64,000 nucleotides of DNA from Myxococcales bacterium (lineage in GTDB: Bacteria > Myxococcota_A > Polyangia > Polyangiales > Polyangiaceae). Shown here piece after piece: positions 15,892-23,852 of the stretch. How positions within the stretch are numbered: position 1 is the first letter of the stretch; every line of letters begins with the position of its first letter. A program made the translations under genes and the position numbers. The notes under the pieces are model-generated. The model was not told where the DNA came from. It did not search any database and saw nothing but the letters and a program-made list of their open reading frames with translations. Location: NCBI GenBank assembly GCA_016712525.1, contig JADJQX010000006.1, positions 744,001-808,000 on the forward strand, read 5' to 3'.

Positions 15892-18429
15892 TCACATCCC
15901 CGCGAGGATCTCGAGCAGCGGAGGCACGGTGACGAGGAGCTCCTGCGCGAGCTTGCGGTCTCCGAACATCACGAGCGCGCCGCCCGACCCCGCGCGGGCC
16001 GATGCCGGCGCCATACCCGCTCCGAGGACCTGCTCCGGGAAGAGGAACTCGCCCGCGCGAACGGTGCCGACGACGCGCTCCCCATCGACCAGATCGAGCT
16101 GCCCCACGCCGACGACGACGATGCCCGGTACCTGCGCGCCGCGCTCGACGAGCGTCTCTCCTTCGAGGAGCGAACGAACGGCGAGGCGCGAGGTGACGAG
16201 CTCGCGCAGCATGGAGTCGATGCGCGTGCCGAGCGGACCCTGGGTGACGCCGGCGAGCGCCTGGAGTGCGTCGCCAGCGGCGCGTAGGTCGTCCTCGACC
16301 CAAGGGCAGCTCCCGAACGCTTCCCCGACGGCGGCGTCGTCCCACACGGCGACGGTGCCTCCGGAGGCCGAGCCGACGAGCCGGATGGCCACGCGTGCGT
16401 CCGGGGTGCCCTGCGCGCGCAGCACGTTGCCCTTGGAAATCCGACCGATCGTGACGTCGACTTTCGCCGGCGCGATGTCGACGTCGCCGTCGAGCACGCA
16501 CGCGAGCGCGAAGCTCTCGATCACCTCGGAGGGCACGAGCCTGCGCACCGTGGCCTTCGCCGCGAAGGTCTCGCGCGCGTCGTCGGGGAGGTCTCCGAAG
16601 GCCTCGATCGACGCGATGTCGGGGGGGCCTTCGGCGCTCGTCGCCGTGGAGGTTTCGGGGGAGGTCTCGAGCTTCGGCGGAGCCTCGGAATCGGAGAGGA
16701 GCGACGCGGCGACGTGCTCGGGGACCGCCGCGACCTCGCGTGTGGACACGTCGGTCGGGGCGACCGGGGCCTCGACGGGGGCGCGAGGGAGGTCTTCGGT
16801 GTCGGCGGTGGCCGTGGGGCGTTCTTCCGTGAACGACGCGCGCGCCGGGGGCTCGGGGGACGCCTCGAGGACCGCGGTGCTCGGGTCGACGGCGGGCACC
16901 TCGGCCGTGCGATCGGCGCGACCTTCGGACGAGGACGTGGGCTCGGGCGCGTCGGGCTCGGGTTTCGCGGATACCGTGGCGAGCGGTTCGGCCTCGGGCG
17001 TGGCGTGGGGACGCGGGGCCTGGCTCTCGGAGAGGGCTGGGCGAGCTGCGGGAGCCGCTGGCGTAGCAGGTGTGCGAGCGGACGGAGCCGATGCCCTAGG
17101 AGCAACACGCGCTACGCCACTGCCTTCGGGGCGGGGAGGGCCCTCTAGGCGCCTGGCGCCGTCACCAGGGGAGGTGCGCCTGGCGCCGTCACCAGGGGAG
17201 GTGCGCCTGGCGCCGTCACCAGGGGAGGGGCGCGGCGGGCCGGGGCGGGCCGGGGCGGGCCGAGGGGGAGTTGGTGCGACCTCGACCGGGGTCGGCTCCG
17301 TTCGCGGCTCGAGCTCGGGGGCCGTCGGCGGTGGCTCGGGAAGCGCGGGCTCTCCGCGCTCGTCGTCCTCGCCGCGGGGAGCCTCGGCCGAGAGCGGTGG
17401 CTCGAGGCGCCGCGCTTGGGTGTCCTCGTCCTCGAGCTGCGTGTCGATGCGCGCGCGGGGAGAGTGGCGCGGGTTCGGTCGGAGCTTCGTGCGCTCGTCC
17501 TCGTGCTCGTCGGGGTCGTCGGGGGCGAGGGAGGGGAGCGCTGCGGTCTTGTTCGTGGCGTCGGGAGCCAGGGGAGCTGGGCGACCGGTCTCCGTACGCT
17601 CGTCGTCGTCGGGGGGAGGGGGAGCGCTGCTCGAGCTACGTTCCTTCGCGGCCTGCGCCATCTCGGCGAGGTGGTTCATGTCGACGATGGGCGTCGGCAT
17701 GGGAGGGCGCACGTCGGGCAGGGGGACCGGAGGCAGGCTCCCGGGGACGCGAGGCGAGGGCCGCGGCGGCACGGACCTTCGTGCGGCGGGGCGCTCCGAC
17801 GTGCGCTCCGTGGAGGGTTTGCCCGCGAGGGTCTCTTCGTCCTCGCCCGCGGGGTCGTGTCCTCCGAGTTGGGAGAGGAACTGCGGCGGCACGGGGAATT
17901 TCCGCGACGACGGCGCTTGGGATGGCGGATGCGAGGACGGAGGGGACGATGCTCGCGACGTCGGGGAGGGAGGCTTGGCCGGCGACGGCGCCGGGGACGC
18001 CGCGGCTCGCGGAGGCAGGTTCGCCCGAGGCAACGCCGGCGCGCGTGGGATCGCGGGCATCACCGGTTTGGGCGCGCCAGGGGGAGCCGACGGAGGCGCC
18101 GAGGGCGGTAGAGATTGCACGTCGGCCGAGTCGAGAGAGACGGGCGCGAGGGAGACTCGAACGTCGACGTCGTCGATGGAGACGTCGATAGGGGGGAGGC
18201 TGGGCTTGGCTGCGCTCGCCTGCTCGAGGGCCTCGCTCAGCTCCGCCGCGGCGCGGCCGAGCTCGATGGCGCGGTCGTCGTCGTTCTCGTCGGCGGCGGC
18301 GCGCGCGGCGCGACGAAGCCACACGAGCGCGTCGGCGCGCTCGTTCCTGCGCCATTGCGTCTCGGCGGTCTGGAGCGCCCAAGAGACGTCTTCGGCGTCC
18401 GTGTCGCGTGCAGGCGGAATCCCGGCCAT
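15892..18429 (-). CDS. Pro/Ala/Ser-rich protein with C-terminal cyclic-nucleotide-binding-like domain(s)
   Basis: About 845 residues from the ATG at 18429 (MAGIPPARD); an upstream ATG at 18525 would add 32 residues. Residues 15-75 form a TPR-like helical hairpin region (QTAETQWRRNERADALVWLR). The next 500 residues are low-complexity Pro/Ser/Asp/Glu-rich and contain a triple SPGDGARRT repeat. The last 240 residues (DNA 15892-16617) look like one or two cNMP-binding folds. The clearer second copy shows LLEGETLVERGAQVPGIVVV, GQLDLVDG, RAGEFLFPEQVLG and a closing Pro-Ala-Ser-Ala plus helix. No DNA-binding domain is visible, so it is more likely an effector or scaffold than a CRP regulator. Ligand unknown. 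Confidence 0.78.
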   Translation of the reverse strand: MAGIPPARDTDAEDVSWALQTAETQWRRNERADALVWLRRAARAAADENDDDRAIELGRAAAELSEALEQASAAKPSLPPIDVSIDDVDVRVSLAPVSLDSADVQSLPPSAPPSAPPGAPKPVMPAIPRAPALPRANLPPRAAASPAPSPAKPPSPTSRASSPPSSHPPSQAPSSRKFPVPPQFLSQLGGHDPAGEDEETLAGKPSTERTSERPAARRSVPPRPSPRVPGSLPPVPLPDVRPPMPTPIVDMNHLAEMAQAAKERSSSSAPPPPDDDERTETGRPAPLAPDATNKTAALPSLAPDDPDEHEDERTKLRPNPRHSPRARIDTQLEDEDTQARRLEPPLSAEAPRGEDDERGEPALPEPPPTAPELEPRTEPTPVEVAPTPPRPAPARPGPPRPSPGDGARRTSPGDGARRTSPGDGARRLEGPPRPEGSGVARVAPRASAPSARTPATPAAPAARPALSESQAPRPHATPEAEPLATVSAKPEPDAPEPTSSSEGRADRTAEVPAVDPSTAVLEASPEPPARASFTEERPTATADTEDLPRAPVEAPVAPTDVSTREVAAVPEHVAASLLSDSEAPPKLETSPETSTATSAEGPPDIASIEAFGDLPDDARETFAAKATVRRLVPSEVIESFALACVLDGDVDIAPAKVDVTIGRISKGNVLRAQGTPDARVAIRLVGSASGGTVAVWDDAAVGEAFGSCPWVEDDLRAAGDALQALAGVTQGPLGTRIDSMLRELVTSRLAVRSLLEGETLVERGAQVPGIVVVGVGQLDLVDGERVVGTVRAGEFLFPEQVLGAGMAPASARAGSGGALVMFGDRKLAQELLVTVPPLLEILAGM
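17152..17232. repeat. Three tandem 27-bp units, in frame
   Basis: Units at 17152-17178, 17179-17205 and 17206-17232 are identical except for one base in the third. They encode three copies of a nine-residue unit, S-P-G-D-G-A-R-R-T, on the minus strand inside the low-complexity region of the cNMP-like protein. No spacers occur, so this is not a CRISPR. Recent slippage or unequal recombination is the simple explanation. Confidence 0.9.
17235..17262. repeat. Short 10-bp G/C repeats adjoining the 27-bp array
   Basis: A CGGGCCGGGG-type decamer is repeated nearly three times. On the minus strand it encodes alternating Pro-Ala-Arg-Pro-Gly-Pro in the same low-complexity linker. It extends the repeat-prone patch next to the 27-bp array. 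Confidence 0.6.
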
Positions 18430-18660
18430 CGGTCCGTCGGCAACGCTATCCGAGAACGGCGAGCTTGGGAGAAAAGTCGTGCCGTGCGCCGGTGAGGGGT
18501 CGCGGGTGGTCACCCGAGCTGCCATGCATAAGTGCCTGGTATTGCTTGGGTTTCATACTGCCTGCGAAAGAGGCACGCTCGGCGGAGATGGCGCGGTGTT
18601 GGCACGGAGAATGCCGGCGACGCGCTGCGTGAATGCTGCTTGAATTCGATAGAATTTGGC

Positions 18661-18933
18661 CTAAGACGGAGCATCGCCCGATGCTGTCGGGTACGTCTTC
18701 GGTTCGCTGCCCTCCTCGCTTATGCGACCTCCCACGAGACCCTCCTCGAAAGGTTCGAGTTTGACGCGCGAGTCCTCAAGCAAGGCCGAGTTTCGTGTCA
18801 CGGTGACCGGTGTTGCCGGTCGCTCCACCGAGGTAGGGTCCGAGCCGCCGCCTTCGTCCTCGAGGACGAAGGTCACGCGGATCACACGATCCGATGCCGT
18901 CGACGTCGACGAGGTTCCGTGCTCGTCGAACAT
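18661..18933 (-). CDS. Possible small hypothetical protein
   Basis: A 90-residue frame (MFDEHGTSSTSTASD...). Its composition looks protein-like: VIRVTFVLEDEGGGSDP, then an acidic/hydrophobic second half ending GDAPS. The opposite-strand frame over the same stretch is Ser/Arg-rich and less convincing. The ATG shares a CATG with a plus-strand ATG at 18932. It lies upstream of the cNMP-like gene in the same direction. No recognisable domain and no clear ribosome-binding site. Confidence 0.45.
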   Translation of the reverse strand: MFDEHGTSSTSTASDRVIRVTFVLEDEGGGSDPTSVERPATPVTVTRNSALLEDSRVKLEPFEEGLVGGRISEEGSEPKTYPTASGDAPS

Positions 18934-18955
18934 GACGATGGAGGCGTGGGCTGCC

Positions 18956-19240
18956 ATGAACGCCGAGCTCGGGCACTCGCCCGAGGAGTGCATTCGTACG
19001 CGGATGATCGGCGAGCTCTCACGCATGATGCGTGACCCCGAGATGCCCGAGGACACCCGCACGGCTGGGCTCACGTTGATCGGGTGGCTCGCGCGGCGCA
19101 TGCCGGGCGAAGCCGCGCATGCGCTGGGCGCGCCCCGCGAAGGGGTGACGAGGGCGAACCGGTCGACGAGCGACGTCGGGCCGCGCGGCAAGGCCGTCGC
19201 GGTCACGAGCGTCGCGGAGCGCCGAACCGGGAAGCGGTGA
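18956..19240 (+). CDS. Small hypothetical protein coupled to the propeller gene
   Basis: 94 residues from the ATG at 18956, preceded by GGAGG 11 nt upstream. The frame is open further back to 18722, so the start is uncertain (18932 is another candidate). The first 55 residues are a plausible helical domain (MNAELGHSPEECIRTRMIGE, LTLIGWLARR); the rest is basic. Its TGA overlaps the GTG of the next gene (GTGA at 19237-19240). This argues that it is translated and coupled to the propeller protein. Family not recognised. Confidence 0.5.
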   Translation: MNAELGHSPEECIRTRMIGELSRMMRDPEMPEDTRTAGLTLIGWLARRMPGEAAHALGAPREGVTRANRSTSDVGPRGKAVAVTSVAERRTGKR

Positions 19241-20610
19241 GGGCCGCGCGGGTCGTCCCGCTCGTGCCCCTCGCTGCGCTCACGGCGCTCCTCGTCGCGC
19301 TCGTCGGCTCGCGCGCGCTCCGCGCGCCGAGCCGCCGCGCGCCCGCGTGCCCCGAGGCCCCCGCCGCCCTCGTGTCGGCCACGTCGCCGGCCGAGCCGGC
19401 GACGCGGCCGCCGGGGCTCCCGCGCCTCACGGGCCCCACGCCGCCGCCCGCGGCCGCGCCGCCGGCCCCGGCCGACGTCGCGGCCGCGCGCGTCGCCCAC
19501 GCGGGCACCACGGGGCACGTGCCCCACGGGGGCCCACGTCGCACGCACCGCGCGTGGGCCCAAGGCCCACGCACGGGGCGCGCGCACGTGGCCTTCGCGG
19601 TGCCCGTGGGGGGCGCGGCGGCGACCGAGGTCGCCGTCGCGCCCGACGGGGCGCGGCTCTACGTGGCCACGCTCGCGGGCGAGCTCGTCGCGCTCTCGCG
19701 CGACGGGCTCGAGCGCTTCCGTGTGCCCCTCGGGAAGGACAAAAAGGGGCACCCGGCGCGGAGCTACGTGGCGCCGGCCGTGGGGCCCGACGGCACGGTG
19801 TACGTCGGGAGCGACGCGGGGAAGCTCCTCGCCGTGACGCCCGAGGGGCGGGTGAAGATGTCCGTCGACCTCGGCGACGAGGTCGACGTCGCGCCGCTCG
19901 TGCTTCCCGGCGGCGACGTCGTCGTCGCCGCCGGGAAGGCCGTGGTGCGCGTCGACCCGCGGGGGAACGTCGTGCAAAAATTCGAGGCGAAGAAAAAGGT
20001 GTATACTGCACCCGCCCTCGTCGGCCGCGATCCGTCGAAGCTCGACGCCCACGATCTCGTGGTGGTCGGCTCGCAAGACGACCACGTCTACGGCCTCGTC
20101 GTGGGCACGTTCGAGGTCGCGTTCCGCACGACCCTCGGCGCCGACGTCGACGGCTCGCCCGCCGTCTTCGACGACGGCACCTTCGCCGTCGGCACCGACG
20201 CGGGCGAGGTCGTCCGCCTCGGCACGGACGGGCGCGTGCTCGGCCGCACGAGCGTCGGTGGGTTCGTGCGTGGGCCGCTCTCGATCGCGCGTAACGGAGA
20301 CGTGCTCGTCGGCACGTACGGCCCCGCGCCCAAGGTCGTGCGCGTCCGCGGAGACGCGATCGTCGGCGCCTTCCCCATTCAGGGAACGGGTGCACGCGAG
20401 CACGGAATCCACGGTGGCCCCCTCGAGGACGCGGCCGGCACGCTCTACTTCGGCACCCAGGACGATCACGTCTACGGCGTCTCGACCGAGGGCGAAATCG
20501 TCTTCGATTTCGCGACCAAAGGCGACGTCGACGCCCCCCTCACCCTGCTCGATGACGGCACCCTGATCGTCCCCTCCGAAGACGGCACCGTCTACGCGAT
20601 CGCGCCCTGA
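19237..20610 (+). CDS. PQQ-type beta-propeller repeat protein, membrane-anchored or secreted
   Basis: 457 residues from the GTG at 19237. An N-terminal hydrophobic segment (VVPLVPLAALTALLVALVGS) acts as signal or anchor. About 80 residues of Ala/Pro/Arg-rich linker follow, encoded by extremely GC-rich DNA. The remaining 330 residues form repeated blades of the type APDGARLYVATLAGELVALS, GPDGTVYVGSDAGKLLAVTP, DDGTLIVPSEDGTVYAIAP, characteristic of PQQ-like/quinoprotein-alcohol-dehydrogenase-like propellers. No quinone-binding or dehydrogenase active site is apparent, so a scaffold or binding role is more likely. It is translationally coupled to the small upstream gene. Confidence 0.82.
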   Translation: MRAARVVPLVPLAALTALLVALVGSRALRAPSRRAPACPEAPAALVSATSPAEPATRPPGLPRLTGPTPPPAAAPPAPADVAAARVAHAGTTGHVPHGGPRRTHRAWAQGPRTGRAHVAFAVPVGGAAATEVAVAPDGARLYVATLAGELVALSRDGLERFRVPLGKDKKGHPARSYVAPAVGPDGTVYVGSDAGKLLAVTPEGRVKMSVDLGDEVDVAPLVLPGGDVVVAAGKAVVRVDPRGNVVQKFEAKKKVYTAPALVGRDPSKLDAHDLVVVGSQDDHVYGLVVGTFEVAFRTTLGADVDGSPAVFDDGTFAVGTDAGEVVRLGTDGRVLGRTSVGGFVRGPLSIARNGDVLVGTYGPAPKVVRVRGDAIVGAFPIQGTGAREHGIHGGPLEDAAGTLYFGTQDDHVYGVSTEGEIVFDFATKGDVDAPLTLLDDGTLIVPSEDGTVYAIAP

Positions 20611-20661
20611 TCCCTTGGGACGCGCCTGACAATTTCGTCGTCTCTGCTATTCGATTCTTCG

Positions 20662-21495
20662 ATGGGACTTCTTCTTTGCGCCGTATGCGATCGTCACGTG
20701 CGTCCCGACTCCCAGCAGTGCCCTTTCTGCGGCGCTTGTGTGTTCGCACCGGTACCTGCCGCCACGCGCGCACACCGGGCCGCGATCGTGCTCGGCGTCG
20801 CCTCCGCCGTGCTCGCGGTCGAGTCGTGCTCGGTGGTCGCCGTCTATGGCGCCTCCGGTGGGGAATGGTTCGACGCTTCGCGCCCCGCGCCTCGTGACGC
20901 GGCGACTGCCCCTCGTCCCCCCGCCTCGTGCGAGCAGCCCGCCGCGCTCCTCGATCTGACGGCTCCGCCGCACTTCGCGGGCGTGTGCTCCGACGAGACG
21001 CTGGTCGCGATCTCCGATGCGTGTTTCGAGCGCAAGCCGAGCTGCAACGACGTGCTCGCGGCCAACGGTGCCTGCGCCGCGTGTGCTCTCGGACCCTACG
21101 ATCGAAGCGGTGGGTCCGCGTCGCAGCTCGGCGCCATCGCCTACGACGAGAGCGGGGAGGTTTCCACCTACGCATGTGCCGCGCTCGTCATCGGGAGGCA
21201 CGACTGCGCCATTCCCGCCCAGCGCGCCGTCACGTGCGTGACCACGGCGTGCGCGTCTTGCGAGCCCTCGCAGCTCCCCTCGTGCGAGGCCGATGCCCGG
21301 GCCGGCTCCTGCGCGCCGGAGATCGCGGCAGCGAGCTCGTGCCTCGATCTCATCGTCGCGCGTCGGGGCGAGTGGCTCGCGCGGTGCACCGGCCCCACGT
21401 TTCGTGACGGCTTCCTCGCGGTCGCCCACGAGCTGTGCGGCGCGCCTGCGAGCGACGGTGGGCTCGACGCGCCCGGCGATGCTCCCACCGACTGA
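20662..21495 (+). CDS. Zinc ribbon - TM - Cys-rich domain protein, tandem paralogue 1
   Basis: 277 residues. The N terminus has a zinc ribbon (CAVC near residues 6-9, CPFC near 20-23). One hydrophobic helix follows (AAIVLGVASAVLAVESCSVV, residues 40-60), then a spacer and a roughly 190-residue Cys-rich domain with at least sixteen cysteines, e.g. DACFERKPSCNDVL, CAACALGPY and TTACASCEPSQLPSC. The likely topology is a cytoplasmic zinc ribbon and an exported, disulfide-bonded domain. It is closely related to the next gene over its whole length. Function unknown. Confidence 0.8.
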   Translation: MGLLLCAVCDRHVRPDSQQCPFCGACVFAPVPAATRAHRAAIVLGVASAVLAVESCSVVAVYGASGGEWFDASRPAPRDAATAPRPPASCEQPAALLDLTAPPHFAGVCSDETLVAISDACFERKPSCNDVLAANGACAACALGPYDRSGGSASQLGAIAYDESGEVSTYACAALVIGRHDCAIPAQRAVTCVTTACASCEPSQLPSCEADARAGSCAPEIAAASSCLDLIVARRGEWLARCTGPTFRDGFLAVAHELCGAPASDGGLDAPGDAPTD

Positions 21496-21586
21496 CGACG
21501 CTCGCATCCAACCACGATGGGCGAGCTTTCCGGTCTTCGGAAGGTGGGTCACCGGCGTCCTGCCGAGAGCCTGCTACGGTTCTCCT

Positions 21587-22450
21587 ATGGCTCTCTTCCT
21601 TTGTGCAGCGTGCGACCGTCACCTCCGCGAGGACGCCGTCGCCTGTCCTTTTTGCAGTGCAACCACGCGAGCGGAGGTTCCTCCGGAGACGCGCACGAGC
21701 CGCGCGGCGATCGCGCTCGGCGTCGCGTCCGTCCTGCTCGCCGTCGAGTCCGTCGCGTGCTCGGCGGTCTACGGCGCTCCCATCGAGCGGAGCGATCCTC
21801 CCGCGCGCCCCAGCACGGATGCCTCGTCCCCCGACGGCGCCTTCGTTCCCCCGGCGCCCACGGGCCCTGCCTGCTACGACCCCGGCGGAATCGAGCCTAT
21901 CGTGGGCGTGCCCCCGGCGCTCGCGCAGGGAGTCTGTACGCCGAGCGCCCTCGCGGCCCTCGCCGACGCCTGTCTCGACGGGGGGCCGAGCTGCCAAACG
22001 GCGATCGCGGCCGATCGTCCGTGCGCGGAGTGCGCGCTCGGGCCCTACGCCGGCCGTTCGGGCCCGTCTGCGCCTCTTGGGGCCATCGTGCCTGCGGGAG
22101 GTGACACCGTGGCGGCGGCGACGACCACGTGCGCTGCGCTCGTCATCGGCCGCCCCGACTGCGCCGTGTCCGCCCAGCGCGCCGTCACGTGTATCACCAC
22201 CGCGTGCGCGTCGTGCTCGGCATCGGATCTCGCGACGTGCGACCCGAGGGCCGAGGCCGCCGCATGCAGCTCGGCCTTCACGGTGGCGCGCTCGTGCCTC
22301 GACACCATCGAAGCGCGCCGCGGAGAGTGGCTCGGTCGATGCACGGGTCGCACCACGCGCGACGCGTTCCTCGCCGTCGCCCGAGAGCTCTGCGCTTCGC
22401 CGGTGGCCGACGCGGGCGCCGACGCCTCGGCCGACGCCTCGCGGGACTGA
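21587..22450 (+). CDS. Zinc ribbon - TM - Cys-rich domain protein, tandem paralogue 2
   Basis: 287 residues from the ATG at 21587. It has the same architecture as its upstream neighbour: zinc ribbon (CAAC, CPFC), TM helix (AAIALGVASVLLAVESVACS), then the Cys-rich domain with matching blocks (CAECALGPYAGRSG, QRAVTCITTACASC, SCLDTIEARRGEWLGRCTG) and an acidic Ala/Asp tail. The identical order and spacing show a tandem gene duplication followed by divergence. The gap between the two copies is 91 bp. Confidence 0.8.
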   Translation: MALFLCAACDRHLREDAVACPFCSATTRAEVPPETRTSRAAIALGVASVLLAVESVACSAVYGAPIERSDPPARPSTDASSPDGAFVPPAPTGPACYDPGGIEPIVGVPPALAQGVCTPSALAALADACLDGGPSCQTAIAADRPCAECALGPYAGRSGPSAPLGAIVPAGGDTVAAATTTCAALVIGRPDCAVSAQRAVTCITTACASCSASDLATCDPRAEAAACSSAFTVARSCLDTIEARRGEWLGRCTGRTTRDAFLAVARELCASPVADAGADASADASRD

Positions 22451-22452
22451 TT

Positions 22453-22486
22453 GTCGTAAACGCCCGAATGGATTGTTGATTACGAC
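22453..22486. terminator. Convergent-gene inverted repeat
   Basis: GTCGTAA at 22453-22459 pairs with TTACGAC at 22480-22486 around a 20-nt loop. It sits exactly between two convergent genes and overlaps the stop codon of the histidine kinase. This is a weak stem; a terminator role is inferred from position. Confidence 0.3.
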
Positions 22487-23733
22487 GAAGGTTCGGCCGC
22501 GTCGTCGTTCGAGGCGATCGGGAACGTCAAACGAAAGCGCGCCCCCGGTCGTTCCCCTTCGCGTGCTCCGGTCAGCGCGAGGGTGCCGCCGTTCGCCTCG
22601 GCGATCGTGCGGACTACGGCGAGGCCGAGCCCCGAGCCCTTCTCTTTCGTCGTGAAGAAGGGCTCGAAGACCCGCTCTCGAAGCTCGGAGGGCACGCCGG
22701 GCCCGTCGTCGGCCACCTCGATGGCGACACGACCGATCTCGCCCCTCACGGCGACCCGCACCTCGCCGCCGGGAGACGCCTCGAACGCGTTCCGTACGAG
22801 GTTCGTCAGCACCTGTTCGAGCTGCCCGCGATCGAGGAGGCACACGAGGCCTCCTTGTCCCGTATCGACGTGCAGCTTACCCCCCGCGGCGATCGCGTCG
22901 AGCAGCGGTCGCATGCTCGCGACGACACCTGCCACGTCGACGGGCGAGCGACGCACCGAGCCCTGGCGCGCGAACACGAGCAGTTGCCGCAAGAGGCGCT
23001 GCTCCTGGGCCATCGCGTCGTCGAGCAGGGCTACGGCGCCTCGCCCGACCTCTCCGAGCGGCTCTCGTGCGAGCACGGCCACCTGCAGCGTAGCGAGCTG
23101 CACGATGTTGGCGAGATCGTGGGCGACGCCGGCTGCGAGCCGCCCAAGGGCCGCCATGCGCTCTTGGGCGGCGAGCCGGTGCTCGGCGGCGGCTCTCGCG
23201 CGCTCGGCCTCGGTGCGTGCGGCCTGCTCGAACGCCACCGAGAGGAGGTCGGCCATGCTTCCGGCGAAGTCGACGTCGCGTGTCGTCCACGCCCGAGGGC
23301 CGCCTCCGCAGTGCTCCTGGCAGAGCATCCCGACGATCTTTCCGGACTGGAACACCGGGGCGTCCAGCATCGAATGGATGCCGTTCGGCTCGAGGTAGGC
23401 GTGGCAGAAGGCCTCGGTCGTCGGATCGCGCCGCGCGTCCTCGGTCGCGATGACTCGTCGCGTGCGCCCCGCCTCGGCGTACCGCGGGTAGTCGGCCATA
23501 CGCAGGGCCACGTCGCAGGGGACATGCCCCTGACCTCGGACGTGCAAGTGAACGCAGCGGAGCACATCGTCGTCGTCGAGCATCCACAAGCTCGATCGTT
23601 CGACGTCGAGCGTCTCGCTCGCGATGCGCGTGACCTTCGCCACCGCCTCGTCGAGCTCTGCCTCCGAGGACACCCCCGCCCGCGCGATCGTGAGCCGAGC
23701 CTTCTCGAACGCGCTCATCCGCTCGTCGGTCAT
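22480..23733 (-). CDS. GAF-domain sensor histidine kinase
   Basis: About 417 residues from the ATG at 23733 (MTDERMSAFEKARL); another ATG lies five codons upstream. Residues 20-165 form a GAF domain (ERSSLWMLDDDDVLRCVHLH, SMLDAPVFQSGKIVGMLCQE). A coiled helix leads to the phospho-acceptor H-box AAGVAHDLANIVQ. The ATPase domain has the N-box LVRNAFEA, G1 DDGPGVPSE, F-box FEPFFTTK and G2 GSGLGLAVV. No transmembrane segment is visible, so it is a cytosolic sensor of a small ligand or redox cue. No response regulator lies next to it. Confidence 0.9.
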   Translation of the reverse strand: MTDERMSAFEKARLTIARAGVSSEAELDEAVAKVTRIASETLDVERSSLWMLDDDDVLRCVHLHVRGQGHVPCDVALRMADYPRYAEAGRTRRVIATEDARRDPTTEAFCHAYLEPNGIHSMLDAPVFQSGKIVGMLCQEHCGGGPRAWTTRDVDFAGSMADLLSVAFEQAARTEAERARAAAEHRLAAQERMAALGRLAAGVAHDLANIVQLATLQVAVLAREPLGEVGRGAVALLDDAMAQEQRLLRQLLVFARQGSVRRSPVDVAGVVASMRPLLDAIAAGGKLHVDTGQGGLVCLLDRGQLEQVLTNLVRNAFEASPGGEVRVAVRGEIGRVAIEVADDGPGVPSELRERVFEPFFTTKEKGSGLGLAVVRTIAEANGGTLALTGAREGERPGARFRLTFPIASNDDAAEPSS

Positions 23734-23852
23734 GCGCCCATGATGCACTTGCGCAACGGGACCGCATCCTCAAAATGACGTATCTCCGGTCGCCGTTCAG
23801 TCGGTCGCTCGTAGTGTCATCCGATTGCCGAATGGTCCTGAGGCCTTGGACC

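Noticed and set aside
17152..17232. Possible CRISPR array
   Set aside because: Units are directly adjacent with no spacers, keep reading frame and encode a peptide repeat.
18934..20469. Upstream extension of the minus-strand frame that ends at 18661
   Set aside because: It is antisense to the propeller gene and Arg/Gly-rich. Only the last 90 codons (18661-18933) look protein-like and are reported separately.
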